Below the pieces are notes generated by a model. That model was not told where the DNA came from and made no database searches. It saw only the letters and a program-made list of their open reading frames with translations. DNA of 26,886 bases from an uncultured Mollicutes bacterium (lineage in GTDB: Bacteria; Bacillota_I; Bacilli_A; ML615J-28; CAG-313): assembly GCA_900538885.1 (NCBI GenBank), contig UQAI01000018.1, positions 1 to 26,886 of the forward strand, given 5' to 3'. Of the stretch, positions 1 through 8,223 are shown piece by piece. The translations under genes and the position numbers were made by a program. Position 1 is the stretch's first letter; every line of letters starts with the position of its first letter.

Positions 1-21
1 TATATTACATTACATAAAAAT

Positions 22-49
22 GGTGAATTAACAAGATTCACCCTTTTTT
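22..49. terminator. Bidirectional hairpin terminator at left edge
   Basis: A perfect 7-bp stem (GGTGAAT at 22-28, ATTCACC at 36-42) has a 7-nt loop. It is followed by six T on the plus strand (44-49) and by a run of A on its left side (16-20), which gives a T run on the minus strand. It can therefore stop a plus-strand gene entering from outside the window. It also stops the minus-strand membrane protein gene, whose stop codon lies inside the hairpin. Confidence 0.75.
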
Positions 50-408
50 GTTATAATGTTAACGCCAATTATCCCACCAAGCATCGAGGAAATAACATAA
101 GCTAGATATTTTATTAAAGACATAACTGTTAAATTTTTAGAAATTATATTAATAAAAATTACAATAAGTACCAAAAATAATGAGGAGGTAAAACCAGCTA
201 GCCATCCACTTTTCTTTTCTTTAAGTCCTGAAATTAAACCTAAAATTAAAAAAAGGACAAGACCCATAACAAAACTAACGGTTTTAACGGTATTATCATT
301 ACTTGATATAACACCAAAATATAAAAGACTTGTATAAATAATGATAGTTATGGCCAAAATAATAATAAAGATAAAATAACTTAGTGCTTTGTTTTTTAAA
401 AATTTCAT
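28..408 (-). CDS. TIGR04086/YrzE-like small membrane protein
   Basis: A 126-residue protein made of four predicted membrane segments (about residues 8-29, 43-61, 68-88 and 98-118) with short connecting loops and a lysine-rich N-terminus. The size, the four-helix layout and the Gly-rich last helix (SSMLGGIIGVN) resemble the TIGR04086 family of Bacillota (B. subtilis YrzE), whose function is unknown. The start is ATG with a weak GGTGAT ribosome site 5 bases upstream. The gene is divergent from the DUF421 gene with only 38 bp between the starts. The family assignment rests on topology and general resemblance, so it is moderate; no enzymatic motif is visible. Confidence 0.65.
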   Translation of the reverse strand: MKFLKNKALSYFIFIIILAITIIIYTSLLYFGVISSNDNTVKTVSFVMGLVLFLILGLISGLKEKKSGWLAGFTSSLFLVLIVIFINIISKNLTVMSLIKYLAYVISSMLGGIIGVNIITKKGESC

Positions 409-422
409 TGTATCACCACTAA

Positions 423-451
423 ATTATATGTTGAGGTAAAATAAATATGAA
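423..451 (-). promoter_or_regulatory. Candidate promoter of the YrzE-like gene
   Basis: On the minus strand there is a perfect TATAAT (428-423) 17 bases downstream of TTCATA (451-446, four of six matches to TTGACA). The -35 element overlaps the first codons of the divergent DUF421 gene, so the two genes share a very compact control region. I see no convincing plus-strand promoter in the same 38 bp. Confidence 0.45.
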
Positions 452-1103
452 TGATATTTTGATTATTTTATTGCGTACTATTTTGGGCTATGCAATTTTA
501 ATTGTTTTAATGAAGTTTATGGGAAAAAGAGAAATAGGACAATTAAGTCTATTTGATTTACTTATTTTACTTACAATTGTGGATATTATGGTTGTAGGAA
601 TCGAAAACTTCAAAATTAATTATTGGTATTGTTTACTCCCAATGGTAGGCATTGCATTAGTTCAAAAAATAATGGCATTAATTTCTTTAAAATCGGTTAG
701 GTTTCGTAATTTTATTGATGGGAAAGAATGTTTAATAATTGAAAAAGGCGTAATTAATGTTAAAGCTATGAAGAAAAATGGATACAATATGGATGATCTA
801 TATGTTCAAATTAGAAAAGATGGATATGCTAGTCCTACCGAGATTGAATATGCAATATTAGAAAATAGTGGCGAGTTGGTGGTGTTTCCCAAATCAAATC
901 ATCCTTCGTTTCCATTGCCATTAATACTTAGTGGGAGGATGAACAGAGAAAATATAATAAAAGCTGGTTATACGACAAATTTTATTGAACAATTTGTCAA
1001 AAGTAATGGTTATAACTCAGTAAAAGAAGTATATGGACTAGAAATAGTCGGTGGTGCACTAACATTTGTGGAAGTATCAGATAATAAAACTTGCAATAAA
1101 TAA
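447..1103 (+). CDS. DUF421 domain membrane protein (YetF-like)
   Basis: A 218-residue protein of the DUF421/YetF family, common in Bacillota and of unclear function; some members have been linked to spore or stress physiology. The N-terminus holds two to three membrane helices (about 5-23, 34-51 and 58-76) around the family signature GKREIGQLSLFDLLI (26-40). The rest is the soluble cytoplasmic part with the typical segments MDDLYVQIRKDGYASPTEIEYAILE and a following ELVVFPK. The start is ATG at 447 with a TTGAGGT ribosome site about 10 bases upstream. The same 15-base leader, TTGAGGTAAAATAAA, also precedes the nuclease gene at 11514. A terminator follows, so it is probably transcribed alone. 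Confidence 0.88.
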   Translation: MNDILIILLRTILGYAILIVLMKFMGKREIGQLSLFDLLILLTIVDIMVVGIENFKINYWYCLLPMVGIALVQKIMALISLKSVRFRNFIDGKECLIIEKGVINVKAMKKNGYNMDDLYVQIRKDGYASPTEIEYAILENSGELVVFPKSNHPSFPLPLILSGRMNRENIIKAGYTTNFIEQFVKSNGYNSVKEVYGLEIVGGALTFVEVSDNKTCNK

Positions 1104-1113
1104 ATATTATGGT

Positions 1114-1153
1114 AAAATATAGGTAACAAAGGGAAACCTATGTTTTATTTTTT
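1114..1153 (+). terminator. Rho-independent terminator after DUF421 gene
   Basis: The stem AAAATATAGGT (1114-1124) pairs with ACCTATGTTTT (1136-1146) with one G-T wobble and an 11-nt loop. The downstream side is T-rich up to 1153. It lies 10 bases after the DUF421 stop codon. Confidence 0.75.
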
Positions 1154-1163
1154 AACTGTAATT

Positions 1164-1179
1164 GCTACTTATAAGTAGC
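1164..1179. promoter_or_regulatory. Perfect 16-bp palindrome before the 1198 gene
   Basis: GCTACTTATAAGTAGC is a perfect inverted repeat without spacer. It lies between the terminator of the DUF421 gene and the AGAGGGG ribosome site of the next gene, about 6 bases before that site. A dimeric repressor site in the leader is one reading. The sequence could alternatively fold as a small RNA hairpin, though the lack of a loop makes this less natural. No regulator gene is adjacent, so its function is unknown. Confidence 0.4.
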
Positions 1180-1197
1180 GAAAAAGAGGGGAATATG

Positions 1198-1725
1198 ATG
1201 AATAAAGTCGAAAGAAAAAAAAGTGCAATTGCTAATGTAATTATTAAAGAAATAAAATTATCAATAAAAGTTGATAAGAAAATTGCAAAATGGGAAAATG
1301 AAAAATTATATGAATTTAGGGACAAATTTCAAAATAGAGAAATAAGAAGCAAAATAGACCAGAAAATTGAAAAAAACAAAAAATGTTTAAATATTAATGT
1401 AAATAAAAAAATGGATAAAGAACTTAAGAAAATAATAAAAAAGGTATCACCTACACTTTATGAGGAAATACCTAATGATGTTCTTGATGTGTATGGACTG
1501 GCAATTAATTATTATCATAATAATAACTTAAAAGGACTAATACTCTTAAATAATGATTTAAAGACACTTGAGTGGGAATGGGAATACTGCGATTTAGATG
1601 AAGTTTTAAAAGTATTAAAGTTTGAAAGTAAAGATGCAAATATAAAAGAATACTTAAAGATTAAGGAACTACAAAGTAAACAATTTTTAGCTAGCCTTAG
1701 TAACGATACTTTTAATATTGATTAA
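1198..1725 (+). CDS. Hypothetical lysine-rich protein, unknown function
   Basis: I do not recognise this 175-residue protein. The first ~84 residues are strongly basic (23 Lys) and mostly helical in character. The rest is more acidic, with a Trp-rich patch EWEWEYCDLDEV and a short lysine-rich tail. There is no signal peptide or membrane segment, so it is probably cytoplasmic. ATG at 1198 is chosen because the AGAGGGG ribosome site (1185-1191) is 6 bases away. The frame stays open upstream through an ATG at 1195 and a TTG at 1162, but the TTG falls before the palindrome and has no ribosome site. Its last 39 bp overlap the end of the convergent flippase gene. Confidence 0.65.
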   Translation: MNKVERKKSAIANVIIKEIKLSIKVDKKIAKWENEKLYEFRDKFQNREIRSKIDQKIEKNKKCLNINVNKKMDKELKKIIKKVSPTLYEEIPNDVLDVYGLAINYYHNNNLKGLILLNNDLKTLEWEWEYCDLDEVLKVLKFESKDANIKEYLKIKELQSKQFLASLSNDTFNID

Positions 1726-3192
1726 TTTGAATTTGTAACATACAAAAATGTAAACAATAAAAGTAATAATAATACTTAAGTAAAAATTAAGATTGATAGT
1801 ATCAAAGAAAAGAACTAACATAAAACAAAATACAAAAGTAATTAGCAAATTAAAACTTTGATGAAAACTGACATTTAACGATGTTAGTTTTTTAATTTTC
1901 AAAAAAACTACAATAAAGTTTAAAATTAATGTTATGAATGTTGCGATAATTAATGAATTTAAGTTGATACTTGGAATAATTGATAAAAGAACGATTAACA
2001 AAATACGTAAAATATTAAAAAAACTAGAAATTCTAAATAGTGATTTTGCCTTTCCTAAGGCTTGATAAATTGCTGAAAGTGGCACTCCAAGATAGTAAGG
2101 TAGGAAGAAAAAGACATATTTTTTTACATCACTCGCACCTTTAGTAGTATTATAGACAAAATTCATAATCTCACCAGGATAAAAGAAAAGAATAATGGTT
2201 ATAAAAAGCCCTGGAATTAAAGAAAAAATAATAGTTTTTTTAATGAAATAATTAACTTTGCTTATGTCATTAGTCGCATTACTTTCCGAAATTGAAGGCA
2301 CTACTGTTGTCGCAAGAGCTGTAGAAACAAACGATCCAAGGGTAAGTAAAGAAATAGTAAAAGCATTTACAATAGTATATGATTCTTCAATTTGTGATTG
2401 TTGAAAATTTAAAATTGTTAGAATCCAGACATAAACAATTGGCTCTAAAAAATATGTAAAGTTACCAACTAAATGTGAAAGTGTCGTGGGTATGCAAATC
2501 TTTAAAATAGCTTTTAACTCTCCAGTAGTACTAGTGTAATCAATTGCTTTAAGCTTTTTTATTTTAATTAACGAATATATGATAGAAAATAGTTCACCAA
2601 TTGATAGCGATAAAAGACAAAAAAAGGTAGCAGTTTTTATCCCATAGGGAATGGTGATATAAAGAATAGTAATACTAAAAATTATTCTAGCAATTTGCTC
2701 AACTAGATTTGCGGCTGAACTGTATTTCATTAGTTTCAATCCATTGAAATATCCTTTCAAACTATCACTAATTCCTACGAGGGGTATTAAAAAAACAGTA
2801 GATAAAAGCGGAAAAAATAGATTATCATTTTTTAGTAAAAAATGCGTTAAAGGATATAAGAATGCTAAAAAACAGGTAATTGTAATGATTGAAGTTATTA
2901 AAGAAATTTGTATAGCCTTTTTTAATAATAGTTTCGGAGAATATTGTTTTGTTTTAATACTCTCAGAAACAAGTTTGCTAATTGTAATGTTTAGTCCCAT
3001 GCATGAAATATTAATGAATAACATAATGGTAGGGAAAGACATAATATACAAGGTCATACCAGAAGAACCTAAAATTCTAGTAATAAAAATACGATTAATT
3101 AAGCCGAGGGCTTTAATGACAAAGCCGGTAATTAAAATAATTAGGGTATTAAAGAAAAAAGAAGTTTTGTCAAAATGTAATTTTTTAGTCAT
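1687..3192 (-). CDS. SpoVB/MVF-type polysaccharide (lipid-linked) flippase
   Basis: A 501-residue integral membrane protein of the MOP/MVF flippase superfamily, resembling SpoVB, YtgP and other oligosaccharide or lipid II flippases. About 14 hydrophobic helices span its whole length. The N-terminal segment (ITGFVIKALGLINRIFITRILG, about 21-42) is the typical helix-1 signature of this group, and a second conserved stretch is DSLKGYFNGL. Length matches SpoVB (about 500-520). Such proteins move lipid-linked sugars across the membrane, so this gene hints at wall or surface polysaccharide synthesis, but the substrate cannot be read from sequence. The start is ATG with GGAG 6 bases upstream. It is divergent from apt. 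The 3' end overlaps the 1198 gene, and I see no terminator. Confidence 0.85.
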   Translation of the reverse strand: MTKKLHFDKTSFFFNTLIILITGFVIKALGLINRIFITRILGSSGMTLYIMSFPTIMLFINISCMGLNITISKLVSESIKTKQYSPKLLLKKAIQISLITSIITITCFLAFLYPLTHFLLKNDNLFFPLLSTVFLIPLVGISDSLKGYFNGLKLMKYSSAANLVEQIARIIFSITILYITIPYGIKTATFFCLLSLSIGELFSIIYSLIKIKKLKAIDYTSTTGELKAILKICIPTTLSHLVGNFTYFLEPIVYVWILTILNFQQSQIEESYTIVNAFTISLLTLGSFVSTALATTVVPSISESNATNDISKVNYFIKKTIIFSLIPGLFITIILFFYPGEIMNFVYNTTKGASDVKKYVFFFLPYYLGVPLSAIYQALGKAKSLFRISSFFNILRILLIVLLSIIPSINLNSLIIATFITLILNFIVVFLKIKKLTSLNVSFHQSFNLLITFVFCFMLVLFFDTINLNFYLSIIITFIVYIFVCYKFKLINIKSIVTKAS

Positions 3193-3250
3193 AACAGCTC
3201 CGTAAACAATACATTTTATGGCTAACTAACAAAAAAAATGACCAAAACTC

Positions 3251-3279
3251 TTTATTAAAGAAGTAAATAGTGGTATAAT
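3251..3279 (+). promoter_or_regulatory. Promoter of the apt-rel operon
   Basis: There is an extended -10, TGGTATAAT (TATAAT at 3274-3279), with a weak -35 TTTATT at 3251-3256 and 17-bp spacing. It lies about 32 bp before the apt start, and the AGGAGG ribosome site follows at 3301. It is the only good promoter seen for the genes up to about 10.56 kb. Confidence 0.65.
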
Positions 3280-3311
3280 AAATTATAATGTATTAAAAAC
3301 AGGAGGTTAAT

Positions 3312-3824
3312 ATGGATTATAAAAAGTATATTGCAACAGTAGAAGGGTTCCCTAAAGAAGGAATATCTTTTAAAGATTGTACTCCTCTATTACAAAATGG
3401 TGAAGCATTTCATAGTGCATGTCATGAAATGGCAGAAATTACAAAAAGTTTAGGTGCAAATGTTGTAGTAGGACCTGAGTCTAGAGGTTTCATCTTTGGA
3501 TGCCCAGTGTCTTATGAGTTAAATATCGGATTTGTTCCAATTCGTAAACCTGGAAAACTACCAAGAGAGGTGGTAACTGAAGCTTATGAACTTGAGTATT
3601 CAAGTAACACTTTATGTATGCATGCTGATGCCATAAAGCCAGGTGACAAAGTTGTCATTATCGATGACTTACTAGCAACCGGAGGAACGGTTCTCGCTGC
3701 GAAACATTTAGTTGAAAGACTAGGTGGAGAAGTAGTTGGAATAATTTTTTTAATTGAACTAGAAGAATTAAATGGTAGTAAATTATTAGAAGGAGTACCA
3801 GTTCATTCATTAATAAAATTATAA
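3312..3824 (+). CDS. apt: Adenine phosphoribosyltransferase
   Basis: Cytoplasmic purine salvage enzyme converting adenine and PRPP to AMP and pyrophosphate. The 170-residue length is exactly typical. The start MDYKKYIATVEGFPKEGISFKD is characteristic, followed by the GPESRGF substrate motif (54-60), the flexible RKPGKLP loop (78-84) and the PRPP-binding motif VVIIDDLLATGGT (114-126) with its paired aspartates. The ribosome site AGGAGG is 6 bases before ATG. rel begins 14 bp after the stop codon, in the order widely conserved in Bacillota. Active-site residues are all in place. Confidence 0.97.
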   Translation: MDYKKYIATVEGFPKEGISFKDCTPLLQNGEAFHSACHEMAEITKSLGANVVVGPESRGFIFGCPVSYELNIGFVPIRKPGKLPREVVTEAYELEYSSNTLCMHADAIKPGDKVVIIDDLLATGGTVLAAKHLVERLGGEVVGIIFLIELEELNGSKLLEGVPVHSLIKL

Positions 3825-3838
3825 AAGGAGGTGAAACT

Positions 3839-6028
3839 ATGGATAAGCCAAGGACAATCGATGATCTTCTAACGGTAGCAGGCGAGTACTTGCATGAAGA
3901 AAAACATATTAATATTATAAAAAAGGCATATGAGGTAGCCGCATCTAAGCATGAAGGTCAATTTAGAAAATCCGGCGATCCATATGTTCAACATCCATTA
4001 GAAGTAGCGTATATTCTTGCGACACTTCACACTTCTCCTAGTACTATTTGTGCAGGATTACTTCATGATGTTTTAGAAGATACTGATATGACTAAAGATG
4101 AAATGACGGCGATGTTCGGTGCTGATGTTGCCAATATTGTTGATGGTGTCACAAAAATCAGTAAATTAAAATATATGACTAAAGAAAAAGCCTTAGCGCA
4201 TAATCATGAAAAATTACTTCTTGCGATGGCTAAAGATATCAGAGTAATCCTCGTAAAACTTGTAGATAGACTTCACAATATGCGTACTATTGAGTTTCAA
4301 GATCCTGAAAAGCAAAAAAGAATAGCGAAAGAAACCTTAGATTTATATGCTCCACTTGCTCACAGACTTGGTATGTATAGAATAAAGGCCGAACTGGAAG
4401 ATACAAGTTTTAAAGTTTTATATCCTAATGAGTATGAAACCATCACAAAAGCAGTAGGTGAGAAAAAGGCCGAACGCGAAGAAGACATCCATGAAATGTC
4501 AGAAAAAATAGATCAATTACTTAAAACTTACCATATTACAAATTATGAACTAAAAGGCCGCATAAAAAATATTTATAGTATTTACAAAAAAACAATTACT
4601 AAAAATAAAACTTTAGATGATATTTTTGATTTACTAGCCTTAAGAATTATTGTTCCATCAATTGAAGAGTGTTATCACGTTTTAGGTATTATTCATAGTA
4701 CTTGGACACCTATTCCTATGCGCTTTAAAGATTATATAGCAGTTCCTAAACCTAACCTATATCAATCTTTACATACCACTGTTGTAGGAATTAAAGGTAA
4801 AATCTTTGAAATTCAAATAAGAACTTTTGAAATGGACACAATAGCCGAAATTGGTATCGCTGCTCATTGGGCTTATAAAGAAAATTCTGGATATAACCCA
4901 GAAAAAGAACAATTAGAAATAACTAGTAAACTTAAATGGTATAAAGATTTAACAACTTATGTGGAAAATTCAGAAACAGAAGATCCTCTAGATAGCATTA
5001 TTGAAGATATTTTTAGTGCTAATGTTTATGTTTTTACTCCACGCGGTGATGTTCTAGATTTTCCAGCAGGCTCAATGCCACTTGATTTTGCTTACCGAAT
5101 TCACACTGATATTGGTAACAAAACTGTTGGTGCGATTGTTAATGGTAAAATTGTTCCGTTATCCTATAAACTAAAAACAGGAGATGTTGTAGAGATAAAG
5201 ACAAATAAGTCATGTCTGGGGCCAACCAATGCATGGCTTAAAAATGTTAAAACTAATCATGCACGTCAAAAAATAAAAGGAATCATTAATAAGCGTCAAC
5301 GTGATGAACTTGTGGAAAAAGGTAAGCTTGAATTTGAGAAGGCCGCAAAGTCACTTGATTATAATCCCAATGATTTAGATGATAAAACGGTTCAAAATTT
5401 CTTTTCGATCCGTAGTTGTATGACAACTGAAGATTTATATTGGGAAATTGGTAAAGGTGTAATTTCTCCACTAGGAGCCGTTAATAGAATTTGTGGTATT
5501 ACTGATGTAAAAGTTGATGAAGCAATGCTAATGGAGCAATATAGTGAAAAAAATTCTGACAATCGAACTAGACACGCTCATAATGGTTATGGTATTGTTG
5601 TAGATGGACTAGAAAGAGCCCAAATTAAACTTGGCAATTGTTGTCAACCGGTGTATGGTGATAAAATATACGGATACATTTCAAAAGGAAATGGTATTAT
5701 AGTTCATCGTGAAGGTTGTCCAAATATTCAAAAATCTGATAAAGAACGTTTTATTGATATTTATTGGGATAAGAATTTTACAGGTCGAGTTTTCGATGTA
5801 ACTTTAAAAATATCATCATTAGATAAAAGAAATGGTGTTGCTGATATGATTAATGCTTTAAATGCCACAAATGTAGCGATAGCATCAGTTACCTCAACTA
5901 AAACTAAGCTTGGTGAATGCATTACCAAATTTAAACTTCAAGTTTCAAATTTAGATGATTTAAATCTCGCAATTGTTAATTTAAACAAAATTAGTGAAAT
6001 ATATAATATAGAGAGGGTTTTTAAATGA
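3839..6028 (+). CDS. rel: Bifunctional (p)ppGpp synthetase/hydrolase Rel
   Basis: Makes and degrades the alarmone (p)ppGpp during the stringent response, on the ribosome. The 729 residues match the usual long Rel. The hydrolase HD domain has H52, the HDVLED motif (76-81) and VDRLHN (142-147), so hydrolysis should be active. The synthetase domain has GRIKNIYSIYKK (240-251), RFKD (295-298, the basic motif of bifunctional enzymes), YQSLHT (308-313) and EIQIRT (324-329). The TGS domain is about 395-455, the zinc-finger-like part carries C601, C602 and C627, and a C-terminal ACT domain runs about 650-729. A perfect AAAGGAGGTGA site precedes ATG. The TGA stop overlaps the dtd start (ATGA), implying coupled translation. 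Confidence 0.97.
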   Translation: MDKPRTIDDLLTVAGEYLHEEKHINIIKKAYEVAASKHEGQFRKSGDPYVQHPLEVAYILATLHTSPSTICAGLLHDVLEDTDMTKDEMTAMFGADVANIVDGVTKISKLKYMTKEKALAHNHEKLLLAMAKDIRVILVKLVDRLHNMRTIEFQDPEKQKRIAKETLDLYAPLAHRLGMYRIKAELEDTSFKVLYPNEYETITKAVGEKKAEREEDIHEMSEKIDQLLKTYHITNYELKGRIKNIYSIYKKTITKNKTLDDIFDLLALRIIVPSIEECYHVLGIIHSTWTPIPMRFKDYIAVPKPNLYQSLHTTVVGIKGKIFEIQIRTFEMDTIAEIGIAAHWAYKENSGYNPEKEQLEITSKLKWYKDLTTYVENSETEDPLDSIIEDIFSANVYVFTPRGDVLDFPAGSMPLDFAYRIHTDIGNKTVGAIVNGKIVPLSYKLKTGDVVEIKTNKSCLGPTNAWLKNVKTNHARQKIKGIINKRQRDELVEKGKLEFEKAAKSLDYNPNDLDDKTVQNFFSIRSCMTTEDLYWEIGKGVISPLGAVNRICGITDVKVDEAMLMEQYSEKNSDNRTRHAHNGYGIVVDGLERAQIKLGNCCQPVYGDKIYGYISKGNGIIVHREGCPNIQKSDKERFIDIYWDKNFTGRVFDVTLKISSLDKRNGVADMINALNATNVAIASVTSTKTKLGECITKFKLQVSNLDDLNLAIVNLNKISEIYNIERVFK

Positions 6029-6465
6029 GAGTAGTGGTTCAACGCGTAAAAAAAGCGAGTTGTCTTGTCGAACAAAAAGTGGTTGGTAAGATTGATGAAG
6101 GCTTTATGTTATTAGTAGGATTTAAAAATACCGATACAAGCGATGTCTTAGGTAAAATGGCTCAAAAAATTAATAACCTTAGAGTATTTGATGATCAAGA
6201 GGGAAAAATGAACTTAAATATTCACCAAATAAATGGTAAGATATTATCTATTTCTCAGTTTACATTATATGCAGATACCAAAAAAAGTAATCGTCCTTCA
6301 TTTACGGAGAGTATGAAAAAAGATGAAGCAATTAGTCTTTATGATGAATTTAATAAAATATTACGAGAAGAATATGGATTGATTGTAGAAACAGGTTGCT
6401 TTGGCGAACATATGTACTTAGATGTACTTTGTGATGGACCTGTAACTATTAACTTGGAGATATAA
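6025..6465 (+). CDS. dtd: D-aminoacyl-tRNA deacylase
   Basis: Removes D-amino acids, and glycine mischarged on tRNA-Ala, from tRNA in the cytoplasm. The 146 residues match the family length. The N-terminus MRVVVQRVKKASC, the active-site SQFTL motif (about 75-79), RPSF and the C-terminal GPVTI with the Gly-cisPro pair are all visible. The family motif NxGPVT reads CDGPVT here, so its asparagine is replaced by cysteine. The glycine-proline pair that does the chiral selection is kept, so activity is likely. The ATG overlaps the rel stop by 4 bases, and the next gene starts 1 base after its stop. Confidence 0.95.
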   Translation: MRVVVQRVKKASCLVEQKVVGKIDEGFMLLVGFKNTDTSDVLGKMAQKINNLRVFDDQEGKMNLNIHQINGKILSISQFTLYADTKKSNRPSFTESMKKDEAISLYDEFNKILREEYGLIVETGCFGEHMYLDVLCDGPVTINLEI

Positions 6466-6466
6466 A

Positions 6467-8194
6467 ATGTACCGTAATGTAATATTAGAATTTCTTACAA
6501 CCAAGCATTTAGACCTAGCTAAAGCTGAATATTATCAAATGACTATTTGTTCACTTGGTCATAATTATGGTGATAATTTAATTAAGCTCGTTAAAAGTGA
6601 AGAAGAAATATCAGTCTATCATATTAAAGAACCACGCATTTATGAAAAAAGAATATCATTTGATGATTTAGCTAACAATTTATTAATGATGGTATTTGAA
6701 CTTAAAACGGAGATAAAATTCAAAAAAAGTGAATTAAATTTTGAACTTAAAGATCCATTTTATCTAAAAGACTTGAATAATCAAGATTTTAATTCATTAC
6801 TAGTTACTCCCATTATTGAAAATGAAAATGTGATTGGTGCGGTCATTACATATTTTAAAAGTGATAATGGTTATATTAAATTCACAAATAATGAGTTAAT
6901 TAAACTACTTAAAAACTTAGATGAAGATGAAGTAAAAGAATATGAGGCCCGTGTTTATGACAAACTTACCTCCAAAACCGATTTTCTATTAATAGCAAGA
7001 GTTGGCAAACAAACCTATCTAAATGAGTTTGCGAGAAAGCAATTAAAAGTTAAAAATAGTATAGTTTATCAATCAGACTTAAGACTTGAAAAAATGATTC
7101 AAAAACTAATTAATGAAATTGGCTTTAATAAATTAGTTTATGATACTATTACCATTTATTATATTGAATGTGACAAGTTTAAGCCCATAAATGAGAGTGA
7201 AATTGAAGTATTGGCCTTACAAAACCTTAATAGTCATCATTTTGAAAATCATTTTTCCTATATATTTGTTAGAAAAAGTTTGTTTTCCAACACGGATGCG
7301 ATAATTAAAGATTTACAATCTCTAAAGGTTAAACTAGACATAACAAATTATAAATTATATGAATTCAATGATGAAACCTTTATTATGTTATTAGATCAAG
7401 TAATTACATCGAAATTAGAAGAACAAATTAAAGAATTCTTAAAAGATAATTACATTATTGTTCTTACCACAAATAAAGAGATTACTAACAAAATGAATTT
7501 AATTGAATTAAGCAAATACTTATATGATGTGCAACCAGAAGAATATGTTAAAGCAAACTATATTGCTTGGTTAAATAAAAAGAATATGGAAAAACTTTCC
7601 TATGATGATAAATTTAAAGAAAATAAATTAAGTTATGAAATAGTTAGTTCACTTGATAATCATATTCTTGTGGAAATGTCAATGTTACCACTTAGACTTG
7701 AATATCGGGATAGTCATTTTATTTCATATGAAAAAGTTGTGGAAAAATCATTAATTAGTGCTGCTAAAATGCAAGAAGAAAAGATTATGATTACCATTTC
7801 CACATCACTATTAAGTAAAAGAAAAACTTATGAAGATGTAAAAAAGATCCTTTTAAACAATAATCTATGGATAAATGTAATTGTTAGAGATGGTGAAGAA
7901 CCAAATGAATTTTTAAAGTTAATTTCTAAGTATAAAAAATTAAATTTAATGATGTCATGTGATAGCAGTGTTTATTTGAACTATTATTATATGAATGCTT
8001 TACCATTATTTGATGGTTTGTACATTCAAAATAATGAGTACGAACAAATTAGAAACCAAGAAGTGGGGCTTCCACAAGTTATTTTTGATTATGCCATCAA
8101 ACAATACAAACATTTAATATTTGAAAATTTTAATCCTAATCAAGATTCTGATTATGTACATTTTAATTGTTATTATGTAAAACCCAAAAAATAA
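6467..8194 (+). CDS. Degenerate GAF/GGDEF/EAL-like regulatory protein
   Basis: A 575-residue soluble protein whose parts resemble c-di-GMP signalling domains without their catalytic residues. Residues 1-150 look GAF-like (TPIIENENVIGAVITYF, then FTNNELIKLL). Residues 170-235 may be a small PAS-like link. In 262-356, YKLYEFNDETFIMLL sits where the GGDEF motif would be, and ELSKYLYDVQ mimics the usual ADxALYxAK helix. Residues 388-575 follow an EAL layout (YEIVSSLDNHILVEMS, MITISTSLL, VIVRDGEE, MMSCDSS, final CYYVKPKK), but the EAL and DDFG residues are missing. Catalysis is therefore unlikely; a sensor or nucleotide-binding role is inference. It starts 1 bp after dtd, within the rel operon. 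The domain reading is by eye and moderate. Confidence 0.55.
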   Translation: MYRNVILEFLTTKHLDLAKAEYYQMTICSLGHNYGDNLIKLVKSEEEISVYHIKEPRIYEKRISFDDLANNLLMMVFELKTEIKFKKSELNFELKDPFYLKDLNNQDFNSLLVTPIIENENVIGAVITYFKSDNGYIKFTNNELIKLLKNLDEDEVKEYEARVYDKLTSKTDFLLIARVGKQTYLNEFARKQLKVKNSIVYQSDLRLEKMIQKLINEIGFNKLVYDTITIYYIECDKFKPINESEIEVLALQNLNSHHFENHFSYIFVRKSLFSNTDAIIKDLQSLKVKLDITNYKLYEFNDETFIMLLDQVITSKLEEQIKEFLKDNYIIVLTTNKEITNKMNLIELSKYLYDVQPEEYVKANYIAWLNKKNMEKLSYDDKFKENKLSYEIVSSLDNHILVEMSMLPLRLEYRDSHFISYEKVVEKSLISAAKMQEEKIMITISTSLLSKRKTYEDVKKILLNNNLWINVIVRDGEEPNEFLKLISKYKKLNLMMSCDSSVYLNYYYMNALPLFDGLYIQNNEYEQIRNQEVGLPQVIFDYAIKQYKHLIFENFNPNQDSDYVHFNCYYVKPKK

Positions 8195-8223
8195 GGTGTG
8201 CATAGCCGAGGAAAGGAACAAAC

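Noticed and set aside
1162..1197. TTG start giving a longer lysine-rich protein
   Set aside because: The TTG lies before the palindrome and has no ribosome site, while ATG 1198 has a good one.
2744..3205. Open frame of 153 codons on the plus strand
   Set aside because: It lies antisense inside the flippase gene, whose protein fits a known family along its whole length. The frame has no ribosome site and its product resembles nothing.
5286..5471. Short minus-strand frame
   Set aside because: Fully inside rel, antisense, and without start signals.
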